Assembly: GCF_015767275.1 (NCBI RefSeq) | Contig: NZ_JADWMY010000001.1 | Location: forward strand, 930,001 to 994,000 | DNA: 64,000 bases | Source: Herbaspirillum sp. AP02 | GTDB taxonomy: Bacteria; Pseudomonadota; Gammaproteobacteria; Burkholderiales; Burkholderiaceae_D | Direction of reading: 5' to 3' | Part shown: positions 8,542-16,410 of the stretch, one piece after another | How the letters are laid out: every line of letters begins with the position of its first letter | How positions within the stretch are numbered: position 1 is the stretch's first letter | Notes under the pieces: generated by a model | Databases searched by the model: none | Told to the model about the DNA's origin: nothing | What the model saw: only the letters and a program-made list of their open reading frames with translations | Program-made: the position numbers and the translations under genes

Positions 8542-10245
8542 TTACTGCAAAATCTGGGCCCGCGGCCCGTCGGCCACGATGCGGCCGCCGTCGATGACGA
8601 CGATGCGGTCCATGTGCTGCAACAGCGCGGGGCTATGGGTGGCCACCACCAGCGTGCGCGGGCCGGCATAGGCAACCAGGCGCTCGATGATGCGGGCCTC
8701 GGTCTGCTGGTCCACGCCGGTGGTGGGCTCGTCCAGCAGCAGGATGCGCGGCGTGCTGGCGACCACCCGGGCCAGGGCCACCATCTGGCGCTGGCCACCG
8801 GAAAGATTGCCCGGCGCCTTGATGACCTGGTCCAGCCGCAGCTCGCCACGGGCGATCAGGTCGTCCAGCGAGGACACCGCCAGCGCCGCCTCGTACACCT
8901 GCCCCGGCACGCGGTCGCCAACGAAGATATTGGCCGCCACCGTGCCATCGAAGAGGAAGGGTTCCTGCGGCTTGAAGCCGATGCAGCGCATGCGGACCTC
9001 AGGGGCATAGGCCGTCACGGCCACGCCATCGATGAGCACATGGCCCTCGTCGGGATGATGCAGCCCGGCCAGCGCACGCAGCAGCGTGGACTTGCCGGAA
9101 CCGGAGCGGCCAACGATGCCGACCTTCTCGCCCGGCTGCACGGTCAGGGAGACATGCTTGAGGGTCGGGGTTTCCTTCTTGTCCAGGTGCAGCAGCAGGT
9201 TGCCGACCTGGATCAGGCCGCGCATTTCCTGGCGCAGCACGTCGGCGCTGGCGGTCTCGGGCTGGGCCTCGAAGATCTGGTCGAATTCGGCGCGGGCGCG
9301 GCGAAACATCTCGATGCGCCCCAACAGCGCCGCCAGCGACGACAGCACCGTGGCGGCACGGCTGATCAGGAGTGAACAGGCGATCAGTGCGCCCACGGTC
9401 AAGAGGTTGTCTTCCACCAGATAGACGCCCACCACCAGCGTGGCCACCGAGATGAAGGTGTAGCCAACGCTGGAAATGGCATAGCTGGTATTCATCCAGA
9501 AACGGCTCTTGGCCTGGGCCACGGCATTGGCGGCGGCGTCGATCTGGAAACTGCGCAGGAGCCTGTCCTGCAAGGGCGTGGTCTTCAGGGTTTCCATGCC
9601 GTAGACGATGCTGGCGAGCTTGTCGACCTTGCCGGCGCCGGCCTTCATGGCGGTATTGGCATAGTCGTTGGCCGGCACCTTGAGCAAGAGCTGCAGTCCC
9701 ACCAGCAGGGCTCCGCCCACCAGCAGCACCCACACCATGTGGCCGCCGATCAGGCCCAGCACCACCAGATAGAGCAGCAGGAAGGGCAAGTCCACCAGCA
9801 ACAGCATGTAGTTGGAGGACAACAGGTCACGCGCGGCCGAAAGATCGCGGTAACGTGCCAGCACCACCCCGACCGGGGCCTGCACCTTGGCGGTCAAGAG
9901 GCGACGTGCCGAGACCTCGTCGAACTCGGTATCCAGGCGCCCGGCCAGTTGTTCGGTGTAGTACACGCGGATGACGCGCAATACCATTTCCAGCGCCATG
10001 AACAGCAGCATGCCCAGGGTCAGCGCCCAGAGTGTCTCCGGGATGTGGTTGCCCAGGACCTTGTCGTAGATCAGCCGCGAATACAGCGGCATGAGCAGGC
10101 CCAGCAGGTTGACCAGCACCCCGGCCACGATGATCTCCACGAAGCGACTGCCATAGGCGCGCAGCAGCGACAGGTAGCTGGGGTCCTGCCGCAGGTCCTG
10201 CAGGACGTGCGGCTGATCGATGTGGACCTGTTCGCTGGCGTTCAT
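8542..10245 (-). CDS. type I secretion ABC exporter (permease-ATPase; SiiF/LapB-like)
   Basis: A 567-residue fused ABC transporter that would energise export of the adjacent adhesin across the inner membrane. Residues about 30-310 form the six-helix transmembrane domain, beginning after a short cytoplasmic N-terminus. The nucleotide-binding domain follows: Walker A GRSGSGKST near residue 385, signature LSGGQRQ, Walker B ILLLDEPTTGVD, and a final H-loop (ATHSPALL). There is no room for an N-terminal C39 peptidase, so no leader processing is expected, in line with RTX-adhesin exporters. It lies between the MotA/TolQ-like gene (51 bp upstream) and the adhesin gene (55 bp downstream), clearly in one operon. 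Confidence 0.92.
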   Translation of the reverse strand: MNASEQVHIDQPHVLQDLRQDPSYLSLLRAYGSRFVEIIVAGVLVNLLGLLMPLYSRLIYDKVLGNHIPETLWALTLGMLLFMALEMVLRVIRVYYTEQLAGRLDTEFDEVSARRLLTAKVQAPVGVVLARYRDLSAARDLLSSNYMLLLVDLPFLLLYLVVLGLIGGHMVWVLLVGGALLVGLQLLLKVPANDYANTAMKAGAGKVDKLASIVYGMETLKTTPLQDRLLRSFQIDAAANAVAQAKSRFWMNTSYAISSVGYTFISVATLVVGVYLVEDNLLTVGALIACSLLISRAATVLSSLAALLGRIEMFRRARAEFDQIFEAQPETASADVLRQEMRGLIQVGNLLLHLDKKETPTLKHVSLTVQPGEKVGIVGRSGSGKSTLLRALAGLHHPDEGHVLIDGVAVTAYAPEVRMRCIGFKPQEPFLFDGTVAANIFVGDRVPGQVYEAALAVSSLDDLIARGELRLDQVIKAPGNLSGGQRQMVALARVVASTPRILLLDEPTTGVDQQTEARIIERLVAYAGPRTLVVATHSPALLQHMDRIVVIDGGRIVADGPRAQILQ

Positions 10246-10295
10246 GGTGCGGTGGCCGATTCTCTTATGCTGCGTTGTGTGGCGTTATGCCGCGC

Positions 10296-11966
10296 TCAGG
10301 CCTGGCCGCCGCGGTTGGCGGTGGTGATTTCGCGGATGGCTTCGCGCAGTTCCAGGCGCAGGTCCTTGACCATGGTCTGGCGGCCACTGCGCATTTCGTC
10401 GATGACGGTCTGCCAATTGATGTTCTGGCGCATCAGGGCTTCGGTGATGGAGGTCAGCGATTGCGGGATCGCGCCCAGGTTCTTGACGCGGTCGTTCTGG
10501 GTCGCCATGTGCTTGGCCAGGTCGATCTGCAGCTGGCGTGCCGACAGCGCATCGCGGGCCATGTTGCTGGAGTTCTCGCCGATGGTGTTGCCCAGTTCGT
10601 TCAGGCGTGCCGCGACGGTGGCCTGCAGTTCGCCCTGGTACTGGATGGCGCCCATCTCGTCGGCCAGGCGCACGGAAATCTGGTTCAGCAGGGCCGGCAG
10701 TTGCGCGATGTTCTGCGCGTTCTTTTCGTTCATGTTGGAGATTTCGCCCTGCTGCGTCTGCAGCGAGCTCAGCGCGGTGGACAGCGCCAGCTGGCCGGCC
10801 TGGATGGTGGTGACGATCTGCGGCAGCACTTCGAAGGTACGGTTGGCGATGTCGCCGTTGACCGAGAGGCGTTCTTCCAGCGAGGACAGGCTGTCGGAGA
10901 GGTCGCGCGCCGAGGTGATCTTGGTGTTGATCAACTGGCCGACGGTACGGATTTCTTCCAGCGTCTGCTGCGCGGTTTCATGCATGCGCGGGCCGAAGGC
11001 CACCAGTTGGCGCAGGCTACGCGATTCTTCCATGCTGTCGTTGAAGAGCTGGACGATGTTGTTCAAGCGGTCATTGAGGCCTTCGAGCTTGATGCCGGCC
11101 TGCAGCGACGCTTCCGAGCTGTTGCGGGCGGCCATGATGGATTCACGCTGCAAGACCATCAGATCCTGCAGGAATTCGGCCAGGAATGATTCGGACACGC
11201 CCTGGCGTTGAGTGGCAGCCGGACCGGTGGCATCGTGCACCACGTGCTGCACCATGTCGCTGATGCATTCGCGGGCGCGGGCCACCAGCTTCTTGCTGGC
11301 CGCGCGCAGCGGTGTCAGGGTCAGGCCCAGAACCAGCGAACCGATCAGGCCGAACATCGAGGCCGAGAAGGCGGTGCCCATCGAGGCCAGCGGTTTCTGC
11401 AGGTCGGCCACCAGGTGCATGAAGGAGGCATCCAGGTCGCCGCCGGTACTGGCCTTGCCGAAGCCGTCGATCAGTTCGGCGGTGCTGACCAGGGTTTCGA
11501 GCAGGCCGATGAAGGTCCCCAGCAGGCCCAGCGCGATCATGAAGCCGGTCAGGAATTGCGGGAACTCGGTCTTGGCGTCGAGGTGGGCGCGCAGGTCGTG
11601 CAGGGAGCCTTCGATGGTTTCCTGTTCGATACGCGAGGTCAGGCGGCCCTTGGTGCTGGCCACGCTCACCAGGACCTGACCGATCTCGGTACCGGCAAAC
11701 TCGGGCGCCTTGACCAGGCTTTCCATGGATTCGCCGGCCTTGGTGCGGTCATAGAACTGCATCAGCTTGGTGTGTTCCCAGTTGACGCGGTACAGGTTGT
11801 AGCCGATCAGGCCGATCCCGAACAGCGCCACGGCGATGATGAACAGGTTCAGGAAGGGGTTGATCTGGATGGCATGCCCCACGAAGCCCCGGAACAGGAA
11901 GGCGCCCAACAGCAGCAGGAGCGTCGGGATGGCGGCAAGTGCATAGAACTGGCGAAGGTTTTTCAT
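10296..11966 (-). CDS. MotA/TolQ/ExbB-family proton-channel protein of the secretion locus (SiiB-like)
   Basis: A 556-residue membrane protein. Helices are visible at about 12-30 and 40-60, then a cytoplasmic stretch, then the family hallmark at 137-160 (LGLLGTFIGLLETL) and another helix at 197-218. Residues about 230-550 are a long, probably coiled-coil, hydrophilic tail with many Gln, Leu and Glu. The family (MotA, TolQ, ExbB) forms proton-conducting stators with a MotB/TolR-type partner; here the partner is the OmpA-like protein at 13464-14303. In Salmonella SPI-4 the pair SiiA/SiiB plays this role for the giant adhesin SiiE. The long C-terminal coiled coil is unusual for TolQ or ExbB. The ATG follows a modest ribosome site. 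Confidence 0.85.
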   Translation of the reverse strand: MKNLRQFYALAAIPTLLLLLGAFLFRGFVGHAIQINPFLNLFIIAVALFGIGLIGYNLYRVNWEHTKLMQFYDRTKAGESMESLVKAPEFAGTEIGQVLVSVASTKGRLTSRIEQETIEGSLHDLRAHLDAKTEFPQFLTGFMIALGLLGTFIGLLETLVSTAELIDGFGKASTGGDLDASFMHLVADLQKPLASMGTAFSASMFGLIGSLVLGLTLTPLRAASKKLVARARECISDMVQHVVHDATGPAATQRQGVSESFLAEFLQDLMVLQRESIMAARNSSEASLQAGIKLEGLNDRLNNIVQLFNDSMEESRSLRQLVAFGPRMHETAQQTLEEIRTVGQLINTKITSARDLSDSLSSLEERLSVNGDIANRTFEVLPQIVTTIQAGQLALSTALSSLQTQQGEISNMNEKNAQNIAQLPALLNQISVRLADEMGAIQYQGELQATVAARLNELGNTIGENSSNMARDALSARQLQIDLAKHMATQNDRVKNLGAIPQSLTSITEALMRQNINWQTVIDEMRSGRQTMVKDLRLELREAIREITTANRGGQA

Positions 11967-12024
11967 ACGTGCGAGGTTCCGGAGAAAAGAACGCAGGGGA
12001 TGTGGATGGTGCAGAAAACGTCAA

Positions 12025-12061
12025 CGGTCGCAACACCCATCGGGGTGGGCGTTTGCGACCG
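12025..12061 (-). other. intercistronic hairpin between the HlyD-like and MotA-like genes
   Basis: A GC-rich inverted repeat with arms of about 15 bases (CGGTCGCAA-CACCCA against TGGGCG-TTTGCGACCG), one bulge and a short loop. In transcription direction it comes after the adaptor gene and before the MotA/TolQ-like gene. Only TTTTC follows some bases later, so it is a poor intrinsic terminator. A processing, stabilising or partial attenuation site is more likely. Confidence 0.55.
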
Positions 12062-12093
12062 GTGAAACCGGGCTTGCAGGCGGTGCGCGACAG

Positions 12094-13467
12094 TCATCGC
12101 GGCTCCCGCAGGGCACCCTGGCCGAAGCGCGACAGGGGCGACATCAGGTACTGCCAGACGGTACGGCGGCCGACGATGATGTCGGCGCTGGCGGTCATGC
12201 CGGGCATCAGGTCCAGCTTGCGCTGCAAGGCGCTGTCGCCGCGCTGCACGGCGATCTTGATGCGATAGCTGCGCTCGCCGCGCTGGTTGTTCTCGTCGGG
12301 GACGGTATCGGCGCTGATCTCGGTGACCACACCTTCCATGGCGCCATAGACGCCATAGTCATAGGCCGAGACCTTGACCCGCGCACGGGCGCCGGTGACC
12401 AGTTCGGCGCGGTCGGTGGGGGAGATACGGGCTTCGATGACCAGCTTGTCGTCGCTGGGGGTCATCTCGATGATGGGGTCGCCCGGGCGCACCACCCCGC
12501 CCACGGTATTGATCATGACGCGGTTGACCACGCCATCCATGGGCGCCTTGACTTCGGAGCGGGAAACCCGGTCATTGCGCGACTTGATTTCTTCCTGCAG
12601 GCGCGCCAGTTCGTTTTCGGTGGCGGTCAGGTCGGTACGGGCATCAGAGCGAAAGCGCGAGGAAGCTTCCCCCATCTTGGCCTGGGATTCGGCGATGGCG
12701 GCCTTCAGGCGCGGGATCATGGCGTCGGTGGCAGCCAGCCGGCTCTGTGCATCCTGCACGCGGGCCGCGGCCTGGATATCTTCCAGCTGGGAGGCGGCAT
12801 TGCGCTCCAGCATGTTGTGGATCAGCTTGTACTGGCGCTGGGCCAGGTCGACTTCGCTGGCCTGGCTCTTCTGGCGGCTCACGGCCTCGCCCAGTTCGCC
12901 CTGACGCTGGGCGGCCTGTTCGCGCAGCACCGACATTTCCTGCGTCAGCTTGGCGGCGCGGGCGGCGAAGGCAGCCTGTTCGCTTTGCACGGCCGGATCA
13001 TCGCGTTCCAGATCGGCCGGCATCTGCAGGCTGGCCGCGCCGGAGGATTCGGCCGAGAGCCGCGCCATCCTGGCGCGCAGGCCGAGGATTTTCACGCGGC
13101 CTTCGCCGAGGTCGGCATTGGCACGCACGTCGGCAATGGAGATCAGGGTCTGGCCCTTCTTGACCACCGCGCCTTCGCGCACCAGGATGGCCGAGACGAT
13201 GCCGCCCTCCAGATGCTGGATCACCTGGTTATGTTCTGAGGCGACGATGCGCCCGCTGCCGCGCACCACCATGTCGATCGGTGCCAGGATCGACCACAGC
13301 ACCAGCAAGGCCAGCAACAGCGCACAGGCCAGAACCGCCAGGCGCGGACGCGGCATGGCGTGCAACTGGCCCAGGCGGCGGTCCAGGCGCGGCGCCACGC
13401 GGCGCATGAAGCCCTTGCCGCGGGAGGCAATCCCGTGGTCGGCGCCGGGCTTGAGCGAGAGCGTCAT
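12094..13467 (-). CDS. HlyD-family type I secretion periplasmic adaptor (SiiD-like)
   Basis: A 457-residue membrane-fusion protein linking the ABC exporter to the outer-membrane channel. A cytoplasmic N-terminus of about 40 residues precedes one transmembrane helix (about 43-62) and the start of the biotinyl-lipoyl-like domain (SGRIVASEHNQVIQHLEGG). A long alpha-helical hairpin with heptads spans about 130-300. The second lipoyl half (SEVKAPMDGVVNRVMINTVGGVV) follows, and a beta domain ends with LMPGMTASADIIVGRRTVWQYL, the typical HlyD/PrtE terminal motif. Its ATG overlaps the stop of the upstream OmpA-like gene (ATGA), which implies translational coupling. Confidence 0.93.
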   Translation of the reverse strand: MTLSLKPGADHGIASRGKGFMRRVAPRLDRRLGQLHAMPRPRLAVLACALLLALLVLWSILAPIDMVVRGSGRIVASEHNQVIQHLEGGIVSAILVREGAVVKKGQTLISIADVRANADLGEGRVKILGLRARMARLSAESSGAASLQMPADLERDDPAVQSEQAAFAARAAKLTQEMSVLREQAAQRQGELGEAVSRQKSQASEVDLAQRQYKLIHNMLERNAASQLEDIQAAARVQDAQSRLAATDAMIPRLKAAIAESQAKMGEASSRFRSDARTDLTATENELARLQEEIKSRNDRVSRSEVKAPMDGVVNRVMINTVGGVVRPGDPIIEMTPSDDKLVIEARISPTDRAELVTGARARVKVSAYDYGVYGAMEGVVTEISADTVPDENNQRGERSYRIKIAVQRGDSALQRKLDLMPGMTASADIIVGRRTVWQYLMSPLSRFGQGALREPR

Positions 13468-14303
13468 TTTGCCGAGGCCTGATATTGCACGACCACGCGG
13501 GCGTCGTTGCCGCTACCGTTCTGGTCGGTGGCCACGCGACTGGTCACGCGCTCCTTGTCGACCCCGGCATCGATGAGGTAATTGCGCACGGCGACGGTGC
13601 GGTAGTAGGCACGGCGGCGGCTTTCACTGTAGCTGCCACTGCCGATGACGCCGGTGACCACGATCTTGCCCTGGCTGGATTTGACGCGCCGGACCCAGTC
13701 GCCGATGCTCTTGTCGAGGGCCTTGCCGCCCTCCTCGTTCAACTGGGTGGAGTCGGCGTCGAAATTCAGGGTGACGGCCTTTTCGTTGGCATCAATGCGC
13801 AGGCCGGGAGCCACTTCCTTGTCGTTGGGTTCGGTCTTGACCTGGATCGCGTTGGGGCTGGATGGCGCGGCGCTGCTACGCAGGCTGCCATTGTCCGATT
13901 GCAGCGGCGGTGCGGCCAGCTTGGCTTTCAGGGTCGCCACTTCGCGCTTGAGCTGTTCGATTTCCTTGGCCTTCTCGCGCTCGCCCGGGGTCTCGGCAGC
14001 GCTCGATGCGGCGTTGTTGGCTGCGCTGCTGGCACTGCTGGCGTTAGTGGGCGCATTCTCGTTCTGGCGCTCGGCCCCGCTGCGTTCGGCGGCCGCCACA
14101 TCTTTCCGGGATGCCTTGACCTCGCGCTGGTTGTGGCTCTGCGTCTGCGAGATCAACTGGCTGACCTTGGTCTGCGCCAGCTTCTGCGAGTAGTAGAACA
14201 AGGTCACCACGAACACCACCACCACGAAGATCATCACCAGCACTACGTTGGACAGCGCGTCCACGAAGCCTGGCCAGAAATTCTGTTCCCTTCCGCCCTC
14301 CAT
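13464..14303 (-). CDS. OmpA/MotB-like peptidoglycan-binding protein of the secretion locus (SiiA-like)
   Basis: A 279-residue protein with one N-terminal transmembrane helix (about 18-38), a charged, Ala-rich coiled-coil region (about 50-140) and a C-terminal OmpA-like domain (about 160-279, including ESRRRAYYRTVAVRNYL). An Asp sits just before the helix (GFVDALSNVVLVMIFV, D15), where MotB and SiiA have the proton-binding Asp. This supports a proton-conducting complex with the MotA/TolQ-like protein. The gene starts 12 bp after the TolC-like gene and overlaps the adaptor gene. No signal-peptidase site is seen, so it should stay anchored in the inner membrane with its C-terminal domain in the periplasm. 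Confidence 0.85.
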   Translation of the reverse strand: MEGGREQNFWPGFVDALSNVVLVMIFVVVVFVVTLFYYSQKLAQTKVSQLISQTQSHNQREVKASRKDVAAAERSGAERQNENAPTNASSASSAANNAASSAAETPGEREKAKEIEQLKREVATLKAKLAAPPLQSDNGSLRSSAAPSSPNAIQVKTEPNDKEVAPGLRIDANEKAVTLNFDADSTQLNEEGGKALDKSIGDWVRRVKSSQGKIVVTGVIGSGSYSESRRRAYYRTVAVRNYLIDAGVDKERVTSRVATDQNGSGNDARVVVQYQASAK

Positions 14304-14315
14304 GTGTCCCCCGTC

Positions 14316-15953
14316 CTATTTCGCTGCCCGCGCGGGCAGGGTTTCCAGCGCCGAGGCGCGCCCCGTATTGCGCAGGATCTGATAGCTGATGTCGGCCTGC
14401 TGGAACAGCAGGTTGGCAAAATCGGTACGCGCCTGGTAGGCCTGCTGGTAGGCATCCAGCACGTCCAGCAATTGCTTGCTGCCGGTGGACAACTGTTCCA
14501 GGAAGACATCGGCCACGTTGGCATTGGTCAGGTACGCCTGGCGCGAGATTTCCATGCGCTTTCTCACCGCGCCCAGGGTGCGGTAGTTGATCTCGATCTG
14601 CTCACGCAACTTGCGTTCCAGGTCCAGCGCGGTGTTGCTCTTTTCGACGTACTTGGCGCCGGCCTGCTTGGTGTAATAGACGTCGGAGCCGCCGTTGAGC
14701 AGGTTCATCGACATCACCAGCATCAGGCGGCGGTCGGTGGTCTGCTGCAGGGCGTTGGTGGTGGTATCGATGGCGCCGCCGACACCACGGCTCTTGATCT
14801 GGGTCCATTCCAGCGCCAGCGTGGGCGAGAACTTGGCACGGGCCGACTTCAGTTCCTGGTTGGCCGCATCCAGATCGCGCCGGGCGGCACGCACGCCGGG
14901 ATTGGTGTCATAGACGTCCTGCAGGGCCAGTCTGGAGGTGTCGGGAACCACCGGCATCATGTGGTCGGGCACTTCCAGTTGCTCGATCTTGCGACCGGTG
15001 ACCTGGTTCAGGGTCACCATGGCGCTTTCCAGGGCACCTTCAGCCTCGGCCACGGCGGACTGGGCAGTCAGCGAGCGGCCGCGCACGCGTTCGAAATCGA
15101 TACGACTGGCGCCGCCGCCTTCGAGACGCTTGTTCATGTAGTCCAGCAAGGCGCTCATGCGCTGCGAATAGCTGCGGGCGAAGGACAGCGAGGCATACGC
15201 CCGCATGACGTCGTAGTAGGCCTTGATGGCGTTGTAGTACAGGGTCTCGCGGGCGTCGTCGCGGCGCAGGTCGGCGGCATCAGCCAGGGAACTGGACTTG
15301 CGGTAGTCGTAGTAGGAGCCGGGCGCGAAGATGGGCTGGCGGCCGATCAGCGTGACATCCCAGCGCTTGTGGTAGTTCGCACGCTGTACCAGGCCGGTAT
15401 TGGGGTCGAGCACGGAGGAAGGCGAGGAATACTCGTTGCCCTTCTGCGCCCGCACGTCCAGGGTCGGCCCCATCTGCCCGGCAGTGGCCTTGGACGCATA
15501 GCGGGCCTGGTCGGCCTGGGCCGCCGTGGCGGCATAGCTGTAGCTGTTGTTGAGCGCCAGGTCCAGCACGCTGCGCAGGGTCAGGTCGGGGACGACATCG
15601 CCCTCGGTGACGATGCTGATCTGGGGCAGTGCGATGAGATTGCCTGAAAAGGCGGGATCGGACTGGCGCAACAGCAGCAGGATTTCATCCTGCGCCGAAG
15701 GCGCCGGGGTATCGGCCGGCAAGGCCGGCAGGCGATAGTCGGCCAGCGCCGGACCGGCCGGATCGGCGCCCAGGCGGATCTGGGGCGGTACATCCAGGGT
15801 GCCGCCGTTCTGGGGCGGTACGTTCACCGCCGCTCTGGACGCTGCCGGCGGCTCCGCCGGTAGCGGCGGGTTATCTGCAGACCGTGCCATCTGGGGCGCG
15901 GTCAGTCCGAGTGAAACTGCGAATATGAACGGTTTGCTCTTGAAAACTCTCAT
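14316..15953 (-). CDS. TolC-family outer-membrane channel of the type I system (SiiC-like)
   Basis: The protein has 545 residues from the ATG at 15953, chosen because it gives a clean signal peptide (MRVFKSKPFIFAVSLGLTA, cleavage near ARSA). An upstream ATG at 16058 would add 35 residues that look like untranslated leader. After a Pro-rich segment of about 100 residues, two long helical OEP repeats follow, with typical TolC features such as LNNSYSYAATAAQADQARY and a near-terminal E-Q-L-S-T-G motif. It is first in the operon, 12 bp before the OmpA-like gene. It should form the trans-envelope exit duct for the adhesin. Confidence 0.9.
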   Translation of the reverse strand: MRVFKSKPFIFAVSLGLTAPQMARSADNPPLPAEPPAASRAAVNVPPQNGGTLDVPPQIRLGADPAGPALADYRLPALPADTPAPSAQDEILLLLRQSDPAFSGNLIALPQISIVTEGDVVPDLTLRSVLDLALNNSYSYAATAAQADQARYASKATAGQMGPTLDVRAQKGNEYSSPSSVLDPNTGLVQRANYHKRWDVTLIGRQPIFAPGSYYDYRKSSSLADAADLRRDDARETLYYNAIKAYYDVMRAYASLSFARSYSQRMSALLDYMNKRLEGGGASRIDFERVRGRSLTAQSAVAEAEGALESAMVTLNQVTGRKIEQLEVPDHMMPVVPDTSRLALQDVYDTNPGVRAARRDLDAANQELKSARAKFSPTLALEWTQIKSRGVGGAIDTTTNALQQTTDRRLMLVMSMNLLNGGSDVYYTKQAGAKYVEKSNTALDLERKLREQIEINYRTLGAVRKRMEISRQAYLTNANVADVFLEQLSTGSKQLLDVLDAYQQAYQARTDFANLLFQQADISYQILRNTGRASALETLPARAAK

Positions 15954-16149
15954 CAACGCGATCAGCCGGTACCGGACCGGCCTCCCCTGCCCCAAAACAC
16001 CCTTAGGAAAGAATCGCCAGCCAGCGCTGCAATTCCAGTTATCAGGCACGGGACGCATATTCTTATTCTTTGCAAGTCCCGGCCTGGCCCTCCGCTTCCG
16101 CCTCCCTCTTTTGGGGAAAAGCGAAAATTATTACTATTTTGTCAAAACA

Positions 16150-16177
16150 ATTCTATCACTCGAGGATTGCAACTCAA
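16150..16177 (-). promoter_or_regulatory. candidate sigma-70 promoter of the secretion operon
   Basis: On the minus strand, TTGAGT (-35) and TAGAAT (-10) are separated by 16 bp inside an AT-rich stretch, about 200 bp upstream of the TolC-like start codon. A TTTTGACAAAA palindrome lies just downstream and may be part of an operator. The match is moderate. Confidence 0.4.
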
Positions 16178-16318
16178 TTACAAATAAGGCCAAAAAACCG
16201 TTTAATTTCAATTGACTTGATAAAAATTAATATTCGCAATTATGGTGAGCTTGTTGCTGCCGTGCCATCAGGAAATACCGCAGATGGCCAACGAACTGAA
16301 AAACTCTTTGAAAATGCG

Positions 16319-16347
16319 GTTGAAAAACCACAAGTCTCTCCCTATAT
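16319..16347 (+). promoter_or_regulatory. candidate sigma-32 (RpoH) heat-shock promoter of htpG
   Basis: GTTGAAA and CCCTATAT, 14 bp apart, match the RpoH consensus CTTGAAA / CCCCATNT at 6 of 7 and 7 of 8 positions. It lies about 65 bp upstream of the htpG start, leaving room for a leader and the AAGGA ribosome site at 16398-16402. Heat-shock control of htpG is known from E. coli, so position and sequence agree. Confidence 0.65.
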
Positions 16348-16410
16348 CCAGCCCACAGGCGATTGCCGCAAGCTATTCAACTCATCCATTTCTTCAATAA
16401 GGACACAAAC

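Larger units (their letters stand above)
15954..16410. other. AT-rich divergent intergenic region between the secretion operon and htpG
   Basis: About 450 bp without a gene. The part around 16110-16260 is clearly richer in A and T than the flanks. It holds a candidate sigma-70 promoter reading left (16150-16177) and a sigma-32-like promoter reading right (16319-16347). The short open frames across it have no family features. Confidence 0.6.
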
